From NCBI GenBank assembly GCA_009602725.1, contig WELB01000010.1, positions 1,085,520 to 1,149,519 on the forward strand: 64,000 nucleotides of DNA. The letters are read 5' to 3'. Under the pieces are notes generated by a model. That model ran no database searches, was not told where the DNA came from, and saw only the letters and a list, made by a program, of their open reading frames with translations. The DNA is from Spirogloea muscicola. Taxonomy: Eukaryota; Streptophyta; Zygnematophyceae; Spirogloeales; Spirogloeaceae. The position numbers and the translations under genes were made by a program. This document shows positions 1 through 10,796 of the stretch, piece by piece. Numbering within the stretch: the first letter of the stretch is position 1; every line of letters begins with the position of its first letter.

Positions 1-2755
1 CGGCACTGCCCCTGCCTCCACCAGCGGCGACCGCGCCGCGGGGCCTGCTGCAGGACCTCATCTCACGCACCCGTGCCTGCTGGTACCAGCCGGTGGAATT
101 TTTTGTGGCGTGGCAGGGTGTTCTCACAGTCATCTATCAGGGCATCCCGCCAGCCTTTGAGGAGGTAAGTGCTTGATAAGGAGTAGGGTCTAGAGGTTAG
201 GTTCAGGGTTTTAGGGTGTAGAGTTTAGGGATTAGGTGCAGACCTCCGGAAGGCCGGCCGGCAGTGCACTGCCCACTACGTCAAGCGCCATTTGCCTCCC
301 AGTAGCAGCCACTATCAGAGATGCTACAGTCCAGGGTTTGTGGAAAGGGATCTGTAAGTAGGGCTTAAGCAGTAGAGAATTGTGAGGATTACAGGTTCAG
401 TGTCTACTTTTCATGCAGAGTCAATCAATGCAGGCCGCCATGGCAAGTGGGCAGCTCTTAAGGGTCTGTAACTGGTAATCACTGGTACGTGCAGTGCTCC
501 TCACACGCTGCTCCTGAGCTGCCTGAAAGCTGCCGTGCAGCTCAAGCTGGCAATCGAGGGGCTGTCACCCGCTGTCGTGCGCGAGAACCCTGGCTCCAAG
601 TGGCCCAAGACCAGCCTGGCCTGCCTGCGCGACGGAGCCCGGTTGAGCCCGTATCAGCTCGTAGCACTGCGGCACATCTGCAGGCAAGCTCCGCCGGCTC
701 TCAGCTGCATTGGTTGTACCCTTTCTGGGGTAAGCTAACAGTCTAGGGTGGTACTTACGAGGCAACATGTCACTGCGTGTCACCACACTCCAAGAATCAG
801 TAGTAGCCAGCACCGAGCTTCAGGGGACCAGTGATTCCAGTCCACTCAAACTTTGGTCCACTCCAAATGAGGGCGGTCAAGCTGTTGGGGATACTCCCTC
901 CGCACGGATGGCTCATGCAGGCCTTCAGAAGTGGAGTGCTGAGCTCAAGCTGTGATTTGAGATTTTGAGCCGTTACTATGGAGGGTCATACAGCTTATAG
1001 CTTGACCTTGTAGCCCTTCAGTCAAGGACTATCTACGGAGTGTTGTAGATAGTCCTTGTCCTAACATCTTGTCCCAAATGTCAATCTTGCAACTTACATG
1101 TATGGATATATTCGTCATACATATGAGTTGCGTCTTAGCTGACAATGGCCATAAGTAAGCTGTGCCAGACCCACGAGTTTGGTTGCGGCCGTCCAAATCT
1201 GTTGCAGCGAAGAAAATGCAGCTCTTGCAGCAGCCCCGCCGATCCTTGTGGACAAGCTATCGGTGGTCACCTACGAGAGCTGCTGCCTGGACCGCACGCT
1301 GGTCGTGGCTGATGTAGCGCTGGCGCTGCCGGTGGATCCCCGCCCGCCCACGAGGGCGCAGCAGGAGGCTGTGCGTGCTGTTGCGGATGAGTTCGCCCCC
1401 GCCAACCTCGACAACTATTGGTTTCACGCAAGCAAGGATGGTGAGACAGCGCTTCTCAAGCAGCTTACGCTAGAGCGTAAGCACTAGCACAGTGAGGATT
1501 ATGACATTTATGAATGACTTCATAAGTGTCAATGTGTTTGACAACTTTAGCGATTCAGTGAAGAAGGATGGTATATAAAGCTCACAACGGCAATTTGTCC
1601 CCTTGGCACAGGCAACCGCTCGCAGCACTACAGGGTGCCCGGGCTGGGGTCCACCATCGTGCATTTTCTCAGCCATAGTCCTCTGGCTTTGGCGCGGTTC
1701 CGTGCGCGTGTGGACGACATGCTGCCTGGCATGTACGACTGGTTCTCTGAGGGCTCACTACACATTACTCTTCGAGCGATCACGTGAGCCAGCCTGGCTG
1801 CAACTTAGCGAGGCCCTGGAGGCAAAACCTTCTGATCCAGCTGTTGAGGGGTCCCACAGACAATCAGCAGTAAGCTGCTTGTCCGAGTTCCATCTGTTGA
1901 GAAGCTGCGATACTTCTGACTTGTGCATTTCTCTCTCATTGTGCGTATGTATTACTCTGGCTGCCGTTCCCCTACTTGTGTGTGCTGCACTGACAATTAG
2001 TCTAGTAGGTGATTGAGCCTCTCGACTACACTGAGATATGGATTGGGTGCACCGCACCAAGCCATTTCTCAAAGTTGCTGCATAAGCTTAGTAAATGCAT
2101 CACTTGCAGGCTGTAAAGGGAACTGGTCGTCAGATCATCAAACTCTGATCAGCTTGAGGGAGTGCGGTTTATTGATTTAGTGGATGACATCAATAATGTG
2201 GTGACAGGGCACCACAGGGAAGAGGGTAATGAGGAAGCATAACTGTATGTGATCATCTCTTACTTCTTACCTCGCTGCACTTGCATCATTCACTATACAT
2301 GACAGCGATTAGGCACATGCTGTAAGAATCTGTGACCCTAAAATATGTGACCTTTATTGAATGAATAAAGAGAATAAAGAATGTCTCTAGTCTATGTCTC
2401 CTATTTCTAAGTACATGTACAGCGTGCGTCATGTTCGTCTCTATGAGGGGACAGCAGATCATGAGTCCAACATGTAAATCTTGCACTTCAGCAAAAGCAC
2501 ATACTGGTGGACAAAATTCCTTCCCCAAGCTTGGACGTCCTAAGAAAGCCGAATGCAGTAATAGCTACTGCCAACTACTCTTGCGCCCGGAGACTCTGGG
2601 TAAGTGTGTGCAGGTATAGATTTATCTGTCCTGCACTTGAATGTCTTGGCAGGAACTTGCTCCGAGTTATAGATGGCCCAGCTATGCTGCACGCCAGGAG
2701 TCTGTGCCATGTGCTGGAGGCTGGTGCCAAGCAAGAACTTGCTCAGGAGCAGTAG
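1..2755 (+). CDS. Unrecognised conserved-looking protein, 3' part of a five-exon gene (5' end outside window)
   Basis: Five exons join with consistent phases: 3-164, 541-683, 1208-1440, 1612-1783 and 2653-2755 (TAG). Introns 1, 3 and 4 are GT-AG; intron 2 starts GC (GCAAGC at 684), the only donor nearby that keeps the frame. The product is about 270 residues and incomplete at the N-terminus. It begins in a segment rich in W, Y, F and V (WYQPVEFF, VAWQGVLTVIYQG), followed by SKWPKTSLACL and, near the C-terminus, a stretch containing VPGLGSTIVHFL and SLHITLRAI. The H-x-T-x-R pattern recalls the half-motif of 2H (LigT-like) phosphoesterases, but only one clear copy is visible, so no function is assigned. 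No signal peptide can be judged. The stop codon lies inside the last exon of the opposite-strand gene A. Coding status is well supported by phase closure; identity is not. Confidence 0.6.
180..240 (+). repeat. Degenerate telomere-like tract in intron 1
   Basis: This intron segment has imperfect repeats of the TTTAGGG type (GGTTAGG, TTTTAGGG, TTTAGGG, ATTAGG) in the first 80 nt after the donor. It is too degenerate and too short for a chromosome end. Similar tracts occur at 60215-60335 and, as CCCTAAA-like runs, near 32930 and 35020. Confidence 0.4.
1024..1057. other. Perfect 13-bp stem, 8-nt loop hairpin in an intron
   Basis: AAGGACTATCTAC (1024-1036) is exactly complementary to GTAGATAGTCCTT (1045-1057) around the loop GGAGTGTT. 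It lies in the GC-AG intron 684-1207 of the first gene. It could be a small RNA stem or the relic of a transposon end; nothing else around it decides. Confidence 0.5.
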
Positions 2756-5624
2756 TTGACTTTGCAGCTGCCACCAAGGGCAAGGCGGCCCTCGCATGCA
2801 ACGTAATCGAGCCACCCATCGGGGCCTTGCTCCTGCCCGCCGCCAAGCGGGTGCTCGCCCGCCGCCGGAGCCATGCTCTGCCGTGGCTGGCCACTCCCCT
2901 TGTACCTACAAAATCAGAGGTCGGGACACTACTATATCGGTATATTTCGGGAACATAATCAGGCAGCGCTATTGAGAATGGAAACGCTGTTAGTCAGTGG
3001 GGTTTCTGCGAGCCTTCTCCTGCACACACCTAATTTCAATTAGTAGCATTGCAGTTGGGCAAGAGCCTGCCAGCAAGTCTCACCCGCTCTTGCACTGGAG
3101 CCCCGCAACACGTTGGTCCTTGAGCAGCTCCTCTACGAGAGCGTCATCAAATGCACGCTGCAAGGCCTCATTGCGGCTGTCCTCGCCTCCTTCGCTGCCC
3201 TCGCTGTCCGTGGCAGTGGCTGACTGCCAGCTGGCACCAAACTCCGCGGCCCGACGGAGTGCCATACGCGTTCGCCAGACTGCCAGGCTCCAGCTCGACT
3301 GCCCGCTTCCTAGAAATGCGGCTGCACGTTTCGCCACCTCCTGCTCCAGCTGCGACACCAGGTGGTTGCCAGGCTGCATGCCGAGGCAGCAACAGCAGCA
3401 GCATCAAGAGGGTCAGACCAGCTGTGCCTTCGTTGCTGCAAAGAGGTCGCGACAACCGGCTGGAGACCGCAAGCTGATGGAGTGCAATGAACCTGAAAAT
3501 TTTCGCGATCAATGCCAAAGAGGGTGCCAATCTGCAGAAGGTCTGGCGTGGAGCCGTCCGGGAAGCACGGCAGCGATGGGCAGCGCCAGAGTCCGGCAAC
3601 GGCAAAGCCTTGTTCCCGCAGAGTCAACACCACCTGCCACGTGGCTCGCAGCTGGAAGCATCAGGGACAGCGTGCCGGTGTCTGTCAGGAGGTGGCACTA
3701 GAGAGGAGAGCGCTGCAGCTTAGGGTCGGCCAACGCAGCGCACTCGGGCGACCAAGTCGCAGCGGCCGCGGCCGGGTAGCCAGCCATCAGTGGCAATGTA
3801 GACGGCGGTGACGTTGTTGCCGGATGCTGCGTCGACAATGGCGTCCACCAGGTCCGGCACCGTCACGAGAACCCCAGCATGATGGGATCCTGTGAACAGC
3901 AAGATGGTGTGATCACAAAAACTGCTGCCAGTCAGCGGCGAGACATGCGATATGGCCATCACCCAAGTGCCGAAACCATGAGGATGTCAGCGGCTGCATG
4001 CTTGTGACGGCCTGACGTGCCTGGTTGACAGCCCTCGTGGTCGGCGAGGTCAGTCCAAGTCACGTTTGCGGGGTGCGATGTCGGGTCGTTGGTGTTGCTG
4101 CCATCCTCGCAGCGCCCGAAGCAAAGGCCCTGCCCATCGCCCGTGCACTCCGCCTCGTTAAACCGCCAGTGCACTGCCAGCAAGACAAGGGAGTAGGTGA
4201 GATTGTGGTACTTGGGTCACTTGACATTCAGGGTTTCACTGATATTCTGACTCGTACGTGCACACACCCTTCATGCTCACATTGGGGTTCACATCAGCGT
4301 ACTTTAGTAGGAGCCTTGAGATGCCCTTCATAAGCACAGCGCGAAGGAAGGCGTTGGAGGGAGGAGAGCATGCCACTGGAGGCCAAGAGCCAGCCTTTGT
4401 TGAGGAGGAAGGGAAGGGAGGGAAGGAGATGCAGGCAGGCGCCGCGGCTGCGCACACACACACTACACGCTTGCCTGCAAGGAAGGCAGTGCCAGTCCCG
4501 AAGACCTGGTCGCAGAGGCGCTGCGCGGCGCGGCTGATGGGCCGCGCGGGGGCGAGGAAGGGCGCGACGGCCAGGTAGGCCCCGCGCCACCGCAGGCCCG
4601 GGAAGATGCCCAGCAGCGCCGCGCAGCGCTCCTGCCGGCCGCCCATGGCCGCCACGACGTCCGCCGGGGAGGTCCAGCGGAGGAAGGCCCAGTTGAGCCG
4701 CAGCTGGCGCAAAGGATAAGAGAGAGGAGGGAGAATTTGAACCTTGATCAGTCATTAAGAAGGAGAAACCCTAGCTGCGAGGAGGACACCGGCAGGAGGC
4801 TGCAGTTAGGCGGCCACCCAACCGACCGTGGAGCGGGCGAGGCTGGCGGGCTGCCACGGCGGCAGCGCCGGGCGCTTGGAGCGCTTGCGCATCTGCCAGA
4901 CGCCGTCGGCGGTGGCGTTGCAGCGGGCGAGGCAGGCGGCGACGCTGGCGACGCGCACGAAGCGCGCGAGCCGCCGCAGGTCGTACCGCTCCCCGACCTC
5001 GTACCCATAGCGCCCGTCCCACCAGCCGCTTGCTGCACAATCCTGAGTGCTAATCACTTGCTGGTTGGCAATCAGCAGTGAAGCCTTCCCAGTCTTTCTG
5101 TCTCCAACCAAGGGAATCTTATCTGTACTCCCTGTTAGACTACATGATTCAAATTCGTAACCCATATCATGACCCATACAGATCTCGTCGGCTTCTCCGT
5201 CTCAACAAGTGGATTGCTGGTCACTATCGGACTTTGAACATATGGTCAAAAGGCGCAGCCTTTGCCTTGTCCGTATATTCCACTCTTCACCGGGCGAGCC
5301 AAGACGAGAACTTTGGCAAACGGGGGCACACGAGAGGCGCCGCCGCCGCCTTTGGCCGCTGAAATGAGCGCAGCCTTGGTGGCGGAGGGAGGGGGCTCAC
5401 GGAAGTGCTTGGCGGGGCCGGTGCGGAAGGGCGGGAGGCAGAGGGTGCGGTTGAGGAGGCGCGCGACGACGGCGGCGGACGCGAACTCCGCCGCCTGGTT
5501 GCCCGACCCCACGAACGGCGTCACAACCGGCACCAGGAACTGCTCCCTCCCCGTCGCCGCCGCCGCTGGGGCCTGCCGACGCGCGCCCCGCGAGCCGCCG
5601 GCGGGGGTCAGCGCCCTCCGCCGC
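2743..5624 (-). CDS. O-fucosyltransferase-like glycosyltransferase, paralogue A (5' end in assembly gap)
   Basis: Eight exons read on the minus strand, in order: about 5624-5395 (up to the gap), 5040-4870, 4712-4480, 4183-4025, 3893-3730, 3633-3489, 3373-3084 and 2905-2743 (TGA). Diagnostic segments are FVGSGNQAAEFASAAVV with LNRTLCLPPF (nucleotide-sugar-site region of O-FucT proteins, Pfam O-FucT), FPGLRWRGAYLAVAPFL, AVHWRF, a Cys-rich LCFGRCEDG, VYIATDGW, and FLGSGQSSWSLAVWRTR. The last exon carries GPDGWLDYVACEGRL and ends CKVNYCS. These proteins usually move fucose from GDP-fucose to protein or glycan acceptors in the secretory pathway; the acceptor here is unknown. Exon order and boundaries match B and C, so all three descend from one gene. 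The N-terminus, with any membrane anchor, is lost in the 5625-6297 gap. The last 13 coding bases overlap the convergent gene's last exon. Confidence 0.75.
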
Positions 5625-6297
5625 NNNNNNNNNNNNNNNNNNNNNNNNNNNNNNNNNNNNNNNNNNNNNNNNNNNNNNNNNNNNNNNNNNNNNNNNNNNN
5701 NNNNNNNNNNNNNNNNNNNNNNNNNNNNNNNNNNNNNNNNNNNNNNNNNNNNNNNNNNNNNNNNNNNNNNNNNNNNNNNNNNNNNNNNNNNNNNNNNNNN
5801 NNNNNNNNNNNNNNNNNNNNNNNNNNNNNNNNNNNNNNNNNNNNNNNNNNNNNNNNNNNNNNNNNNNNNNNNNNNNNNNNNNNNNNNNNNNNNNNNNNNN
5901 NNNNNNNNNNNNNNNNNNNNNNNNNNNNNNNNNNNNNNNNNNNNNNNNNNNNNNNNNNNNNNNNNNNNNNNNNNNNNNNNNNNNNNNNNNNNNNNNNNNN
6001 NNNNNNNNNNNNNNNNNNNNNNNNNNNNNNNNNNNNNNNNNNNNNNNNNNNNNNNNNNNNNNNNNNNNNNNNNNNNNNNNNNNNNNNNNNNNNNNNNNNN
6101 NNNNNNNNNNNNNNNNNNNNNNNNNNNNNNNNNNNNNNNNNNNNNNNNNNNNNNNNNNNNNNNNNNNNNNNNNNNNNNNNNNNNNNNNNNNNNNNNNNNN
6201 NNNNNNNNNNNNNNNNNNNNNNNNNNNNNNNNNNNNNNNNNNNNNNNNNNNNNNNNNNNNNNNNNNNNNNNNNNNNNNNNNNNNNNNNNNNNNNNNN
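5625..6297. other. Assembly gap (673 N)
   Basis: This run of N interrupts the 5' part of O-fucosyltransferase paralogue A. Flanking sequence is very GC-rich and ends in a long C run at about 6303-6318, a likely cause of the gap. Open frames through the gap are artefacts. Confidence 0.98.
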
Positions 6298-6539
6298 GTC
6301 AAACCCCCCCCCCCCCCACCCCGCCCCCTCCCGCCCCTCCCCCGGGAGCCGCACGATCGCGGCGCGGGAGGCAGGGGTGGTGGCCCGTGGGCCGTGATCG
6401 GGCGGCACCGCGGCGCGCGGGGCGGGCCGTGCCGCGGGGGCCGCCGCTTGCTTGGCTTCGGGGCATTCGGCGGACGACATAAATCTCAGCGCCTTCCGCA
6501 TTGATTGGGATGGGCCAAAAGAATTAGAAACGGGCAAGG

Positions 6540-6870
6540 TCTTGCAGAAAGCTTGGCTTTTTCCAGCCCCTATCCTCAATGGGCGAGCCCTTCTTTTTTC
6601 CGGCTCCTCTTTCTTTGGCTTTGAACATTGTCCTTTCTTTTTTGGGCTGGCTTTGCCAGCCCCTCTTCTCTATGGGCTCCTCACTCGTAACTACTGAGTG
6701 GTCCATCCTCCCCCGTTCTGCCATGGCCCGGCAGTCGCTGCTTAGCTCGTAGTTTGGCCCTTCGAACCTTGTCAATTCTTTTCGGGCTGGCTTCTCACAG
6801 CCCTTGCCCCCATTGGGAGAGCCACTTCTTCTATGGGCGAGCACTTTCTTCAAGAAGTGCTCCCCCACAG
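6540..6870 (+). repeat. Nested LINE 3'-tail modules with conserved hairpins
   Basis: At least three tail segments lie head to tail. One contains an 8-bp stem GGGCTGGC (6644-6651) / GCCAGCCC (6655-6662) with a TTT loop. The next is the module that runs from GGCTCCTCACTCGTAACTAC through CTTCGAACCTTGTCAATTC to GGGCTGGCTTCTCACAGCCC and GGGAGAGCCACTTCTTC. The same module follows LINE C-terminal coding sequence at 11398-11720 (minus), which identifies it as retroelement 3' UTR. Confidence 0.7.
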
Positions 6871-7935
6871 AAGGTAGGGGCTGCTGGGAAAGGCCAGCCC
6901 AACGGAATGGACAAGGTCCGAAAGAGCCAGACTGCGCCTACTGAGAATTCACACAGCTAGGCACGAGACCACCGCTGATGGAAGTCGAGTAATCACGAGT
7001 GAAGCAGCAGCGAGTCGGAGCAACTCGCAGCTGGGAAAGAGGCACCCCGCCTAGACCCAGATGCAGCCGCCATGGCGCGGCCTGCTCGCAAGTGGACAGC
7101 GTGAGCCAGGGAGCGCTGGGAAGAGACTGGCAGCCGCATCTGGAAGGGCCGGATGGCGCAAAGAGCAAGGTACTGATCGCCAAGGCGTCAGCAAGTGGGC
7201 ACTCTGTGACCTCTAGTCAGTAAGTGCAAGTCGGGATGGCTGGAGGGCGGAAAGATGTCGCGCTGACGGAACCCGGAGAGGAGCAGCAGGCAAGGCGGCA
7301 CGGCCTGCACGCGAGTGGACAGCCAAGGCGAGGGACCTCTGCAGTGGTGGCAAGGCCGCTCAATAAGCCTTAGTCAGCAAGCCCGAATCAGAGTAGATAA
7401 ATTGCGTCGCCTTGGCGGTACCCGGAGCAAGGCGCTTCCCGCAGAGGGCGATGGCTGTGAGTGGGCCAGCCCAGAAAGAGAGAATGAACAAGGTCGAATG
7501 GGCAGAAAAGCCCAGAAAATAGAAGTGGCTCTCCCAATGGGGGCAAGGGCTGTGAAAAGAAAGAAAGACAGGGCTCGCCCATTGAGGATAGGGGCTGGAA
7601 AAGCCAGCCCAAAAATGAAGGAACACAGTACGAGAAGGGGGCCAGGGGAAGCGCGAAGAAAAACAAGCACAACAAGAAACAAAGCAGCTACGTATGACTC
7701 AGTAACCCCTGCTAAGCAGCCTCAGGTCAGAGAAGCTAGGCTCCTAGAAGTGGGTCCCCTGGCCAGAGCCAGAGGCCGAGAAGAGGGGCTGGCCGGAAGA
7801 AAGGACCCGGAGGTGGATGATCGGATGGTCCAGATCAAAGTCACGCTCGGAGGCGGCAGCCCATGCACGGCCTGCGGCAGCTCGGGCCGCGCCCCCCCCG
7901 AGGCGGAGCCCCCGCAGAACCACAGGCCCGCCGCC
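6871..7935. repeat. LINE-tail fragments upstream of the F-box fragment
   Basis: No gene is recognised in 6871-7450. At about 7455-7760 minus-oriented tail modules recur: a GGGCTGG/CCAGCCC hairpin near 7601, the AATGGGGGCAAGGGCTGTG block near 7536, and the CTCAGTAACCCCTGCTAAGC block near 7699, as in the LINE remnants at 10797 and 33053. The frame open from 7315 into the F-box start runs through this repeat and is not taken as coding. Confidence 0.55.
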
Positions 7936-9320
7936 ATGGACGATCTGCCGGACGTGTGCCTCTCCGCGGTGCTAGAGCGCGCTGCCGCCAGGCCGCGGGC
8001 TCCGCCGGCTTGGGCCGCCATCGTGCGAGTGAGCCGCCGGTGGCGCCGCCGCGCCCGAGCCGCCATCACGGAGGTCTCTCTGCGGGACCGGGCCAGCGGT
8101 TCGGGGTCGCCCTGGCGCCCGGGGGGGTCGGCGATGCTGGGCCCCGCGCTGGTCGCCGCCTTCCCTTCTTCGACGCGCCCGAGTCTCGACTTCAGCTACG
8201 GCCGAGGCCACCGCCACGCCCCCGAACTCGGCCTCCTGTCGGACATCACGACGCTCACCGACTTGCGAGTCAGGCTGGCGGGGGCTCATTATATTGATGG
8301 CGAGTAGCCGCGGTGAGGCCGCGGCGCAGCCTTGTAGCCATCAGCGCGCTCAGCAACATCGTGCAAGCGCTCGCATTGCATGACACGCGTCTTGACTTGC
8401 CCCTGGCTGAGATTGCCGGCTTCAAGGCCCTCGAGAGCCTCTCGATGACCTACTGACGAGCTGCTGGTGATTCCCTCATGCTATTATGTGTCGTCCAATA
8501 CCTCGCTTGCTGCATACTCTACTGCTTCCACGCACCACCGTGTCTGAGCCCGGCAGATCTGTTTCACATGCGGTTGCAGATACCCCAGTGCTGACTTGAC
8601 ATCCTCTCGTCTCAAGCAGATGCAGACATACACGTCATCGCTGCTGCCTGCCGACACCTGACAGGACTCGAGCTGTGGCCCTCCAACAAGTGGCCTGCTG
8701 CTGGCATCACTGACGTCCGCTTGGAATCGATCTCCAAGCACATACCCCAGCTCCGCAAACTCCACCTCCGAGGCTGCCGCAGCATCACGGACGATGGATT
8801 CAGGCAGGTGGCCGTTGGTTGCTTGCTGCTGCACTGATGCTGGCTTGGAGATGATGGCCAGGAATCTGCCCCAGCTTCGCATTTCCTCACCCAACACTGC
8901 TACAGTGTCACCAACGGTGGCATCAGGCCTTGGGTTGGCCTTTGGTTGCCCGCTTCTACAAGACATCAGCATATACGTTTGCCCCAACTTCTCTGCACGA
9001 TCTCTGCATGCGCTTGCTGTAGCTTGCCAGCTTCTGGGCAAACGCATGCAAAGATCGTGCAGAGAAGTTGGGGCAAGTGTTATGCTGATGTCTTGCAGGA
9101 GCGGGCAATGCAGGAGCGGGCAACCCAAGGCCACCTGCCTGATGCTGTCCGTGACGCTGTGGCAGTGTTGGATGTGGAACTTGCGAGCTGGGGCAGATTC
9201 CTGGCAACCATCTCCAAGCTAACATCAGTGATACCAGGCGCCCGACCCTCGTCCAAGTGCCACAGCTCAAGCTCTGTGAGGTGCCGGCAAGCAGCAGTGA
9301 CCATGTGCATGTCATGATCT
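7936..9320 (+). pseudogene. F-box / leucine-rich-repeat protein fragment, degenerate
   Basis: An ATG in good context (GCCGCCATGG, 7936) opens an F-box-like N-terminus (MDDLPDVCLSAVLERA, then WAAIVRVSRRWRRRAR). Weak LRR-like sequence follows (LLSDITTLTDLRVRL; later LPLAEIAGFKALESLSM around 8390-8447) and then a GRR1/FBXL-type LRR block at about 8617-8838 with ACRHLTGLELW, PQLRKLHLRGC and SITDDGF. F-box LRR proteins select substrates for SCF ubiquitin ligases. No continuous splice path was found: the first frame stops at 8305-8307, a stop also follows SLSMTY, and from about 8830 the LRR coding sequence turns back on itself as an inverted copy. This is most simply a rearranged pseudogene lying between LINE tails; a heavily spliced active gene cannot be excluded. 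Confidence 0.55.
8830..9232. repeat. Large imperfect inverted repeat (fold-back) of LRR sequence
   Basis: The left arm, about 8837-9012, is matched by the reverse complement of about 9043-9227. The inner 32 bp (8981-9012 against 9043-9074) differ at one position; the 30-nt loop is 9013-9042. Outer parts are diverged and carry a small duplication (GCGGGCAATGCAG) on the right. More distant similarity extends to 8620 and 9320. A transcript across it would form a long double-stranded stem. Confidence 0.75.
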
Positions 9321-9423
9321 GCATTGATGGAGGTGGTACTTTCATTAGCATTTGATCGGCACCTGACTTTCTCAAACTGCATTCAAAGAAGCACAGACTG
9401 CTAGTCAGTGGCACCAGTTGCAC

Positions 9424-9535
9424 AATTCTCTTCTCTATGGGCGCGCACTTTCTTCTGAGAGCGGTTTTGCTCCTTCTGGACCTTGTCATTTCTTTTCTGG
9501 CTGCCTGTTCACAGCCCTTGTCCCCCTTGGCGGCG
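9424..9535 (+). repeat. LINE 3'-tail fragment abutting the PIG-O fragment
   Basis: The blocks TTCTCTATGGGCGCGCACTT, GGACCTTGTCATTTCTTT and GGCTGCCTGTTCACAGCCC match the tail modules elsewhere. It ends about 30 bp before the PIG-O start codon, after which a GGC/GCG run begins. Confidence 0.6.
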
Positions 9536-9565
9536 GCGGCGGCGGCAGCGTCGGCGGCGGCGGCC

Positions 9566-10579
9566 ATGGCGCGCTCCGCGGAGGCACGCACGCTGCTCGG
9601 CACCCTGCTGTGGCTTCTGCACCTGCACGCCGCCGCCCTCTACCTCTTCACCGCCGGCTTCCTCCTCACGCACGTGGAGCTGCGCGACGTCAGCCTCTGC
9701 GGCAACGTCGCGGACGCCGCCGCCGCCGCTCCAGAGGGCCCTCGCGGAGGACGTGTGGGGAGAGCGAGGTGGGGGGCGTGCTGGACTGCGCCGGCCTTTA
9801 AGCTCGCCATCATCATCATCATTGACGCGATGAGGAGAGCACCTGTTGCTGAGCGTCTCCGGATGTCCCGATTGTGGCTGTCTGTGCTGAATGACCGCTG
9901 AGTGTCAGAGGGTTGACAGTAAAGGCACGAATGTCGTGCGCTTGCTGCAGAGCCGACTTCGCCGTCAACAGCAGCGACTATGGTGCTGGCAGCTCTTCTG
10001 GTGAGTATTTGGTAAGTTGTTGCTCACGATTTCCACTGTCTTTCTCCGACAGAGCTGGTCAAGAGGACAGAAAGCCAACTTGACTTCTTGCGGAGTTGAT
10101 GTTCTCATGCACAAGACGGATCAAACAGGGGTTACACTGCTGGTACTATATAGCAGGTCACTGATGAACTGATGTGGTGCATGGGCAGGAAGCCCGTGGG
10201 TAGGTAGCCTTCCCATCTTCCAGCAGCTAGTGCAGCACGGGAAGAACCCCGCTGCAGTGCTCAAGTCTGTGGCAGACCCCCCAACCACGTCGCTGCAGAG
10301 GCTGAAGGTGAGTCGTACCTTCTTGCACAGTCAGTGGCTTAAGTAGGACACTAAGCTGTGCAGGTAGTACTGACGATACTCTGTCGACACCCCAAATCAA
10401 AGGAGAATTTGTTTGCATCAAGCACCAAGCAGTAGGTACACTGCCTTCGTGACACTTCGTGACACAAGCAAAAGACTGCTCCTGTACAGGGCCTCACAAC
10501 AGGCGGTCTACCCACGTTTGTTGACGTTGGAGATAGCTTCGGGGCACCAGCTGTCACCGAGGACCAGCTCATTTCCCAA
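9566..10579 (+). pseudogene. PIGO: GPI ethanolamine phosphate transferase 3 (PIG-O), exons 1-4 only, truncated
   Basis: PIG-O is the ER membrane enzyme that adds ethanolamine phosphate to the third mannose of GPI anchors. Visible exons are 9566-9834, 9951-10000, 10204-10307 and 10490-10579, with closing phases. Family signatures are the N-terminal membrane segment (ALYLFTAGFLLTHVEL), a GACW motif, the phosphodiesterase start IIIIIDAMR-ADF, DPPTTSLQRLK, and GLTTGGLPTFVDVG with EDQLISQ. This covers roughly the first 165 residues of a protein that normally has about 900-1100. The rest is absent: a normal donor at 10580 leads into about 215 bp of non-coding DNA and then a LINE remnant. The first intron's donor reads GAGAGC where GTGAGC is expected (9835-9840), so a T-to-A change at position +2 probably blocks splicing. 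Introns are retained, so this is a DNA-level copy, not a retrocopy. The start at 9566 has a good context (GCGGCCATGG). Confidence 0.8.
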
Positions 10580-10796
10580 GTGAGTATAAGTCATGCAGTC
10601 GCAGATATTGTCAAACGAGCAACATGTACTGTGCCGGTCATTGAGGTACAGGTCGACACTCAGAGGGAAACTTAATGCCCAACAGTAGATGGGCTGTCCG
10701 TAATTTGGACAATTTAGCGGGCTTGTGCTCTGCGCCACCACCGCGGCCGCCTCACCGCCGGCTGCGCGTGAGCCGACGAACATATAGCAGAAGGGC

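Noticed and set aside
5262-6579. Long open frames on both strands through the 5625-6297 gap
   Set aside because: Translation across N is meaningless; the flanking parts are antisense or out of frame to O-fucosyltransferase paralogue A.
9437-9565. Earlier in-frame ATG for PIG-O at 9437
   Set aside because: The added residues come from the LINE tail and a GGC run; ATG 9566 has the better context and fits the family N-terminus.
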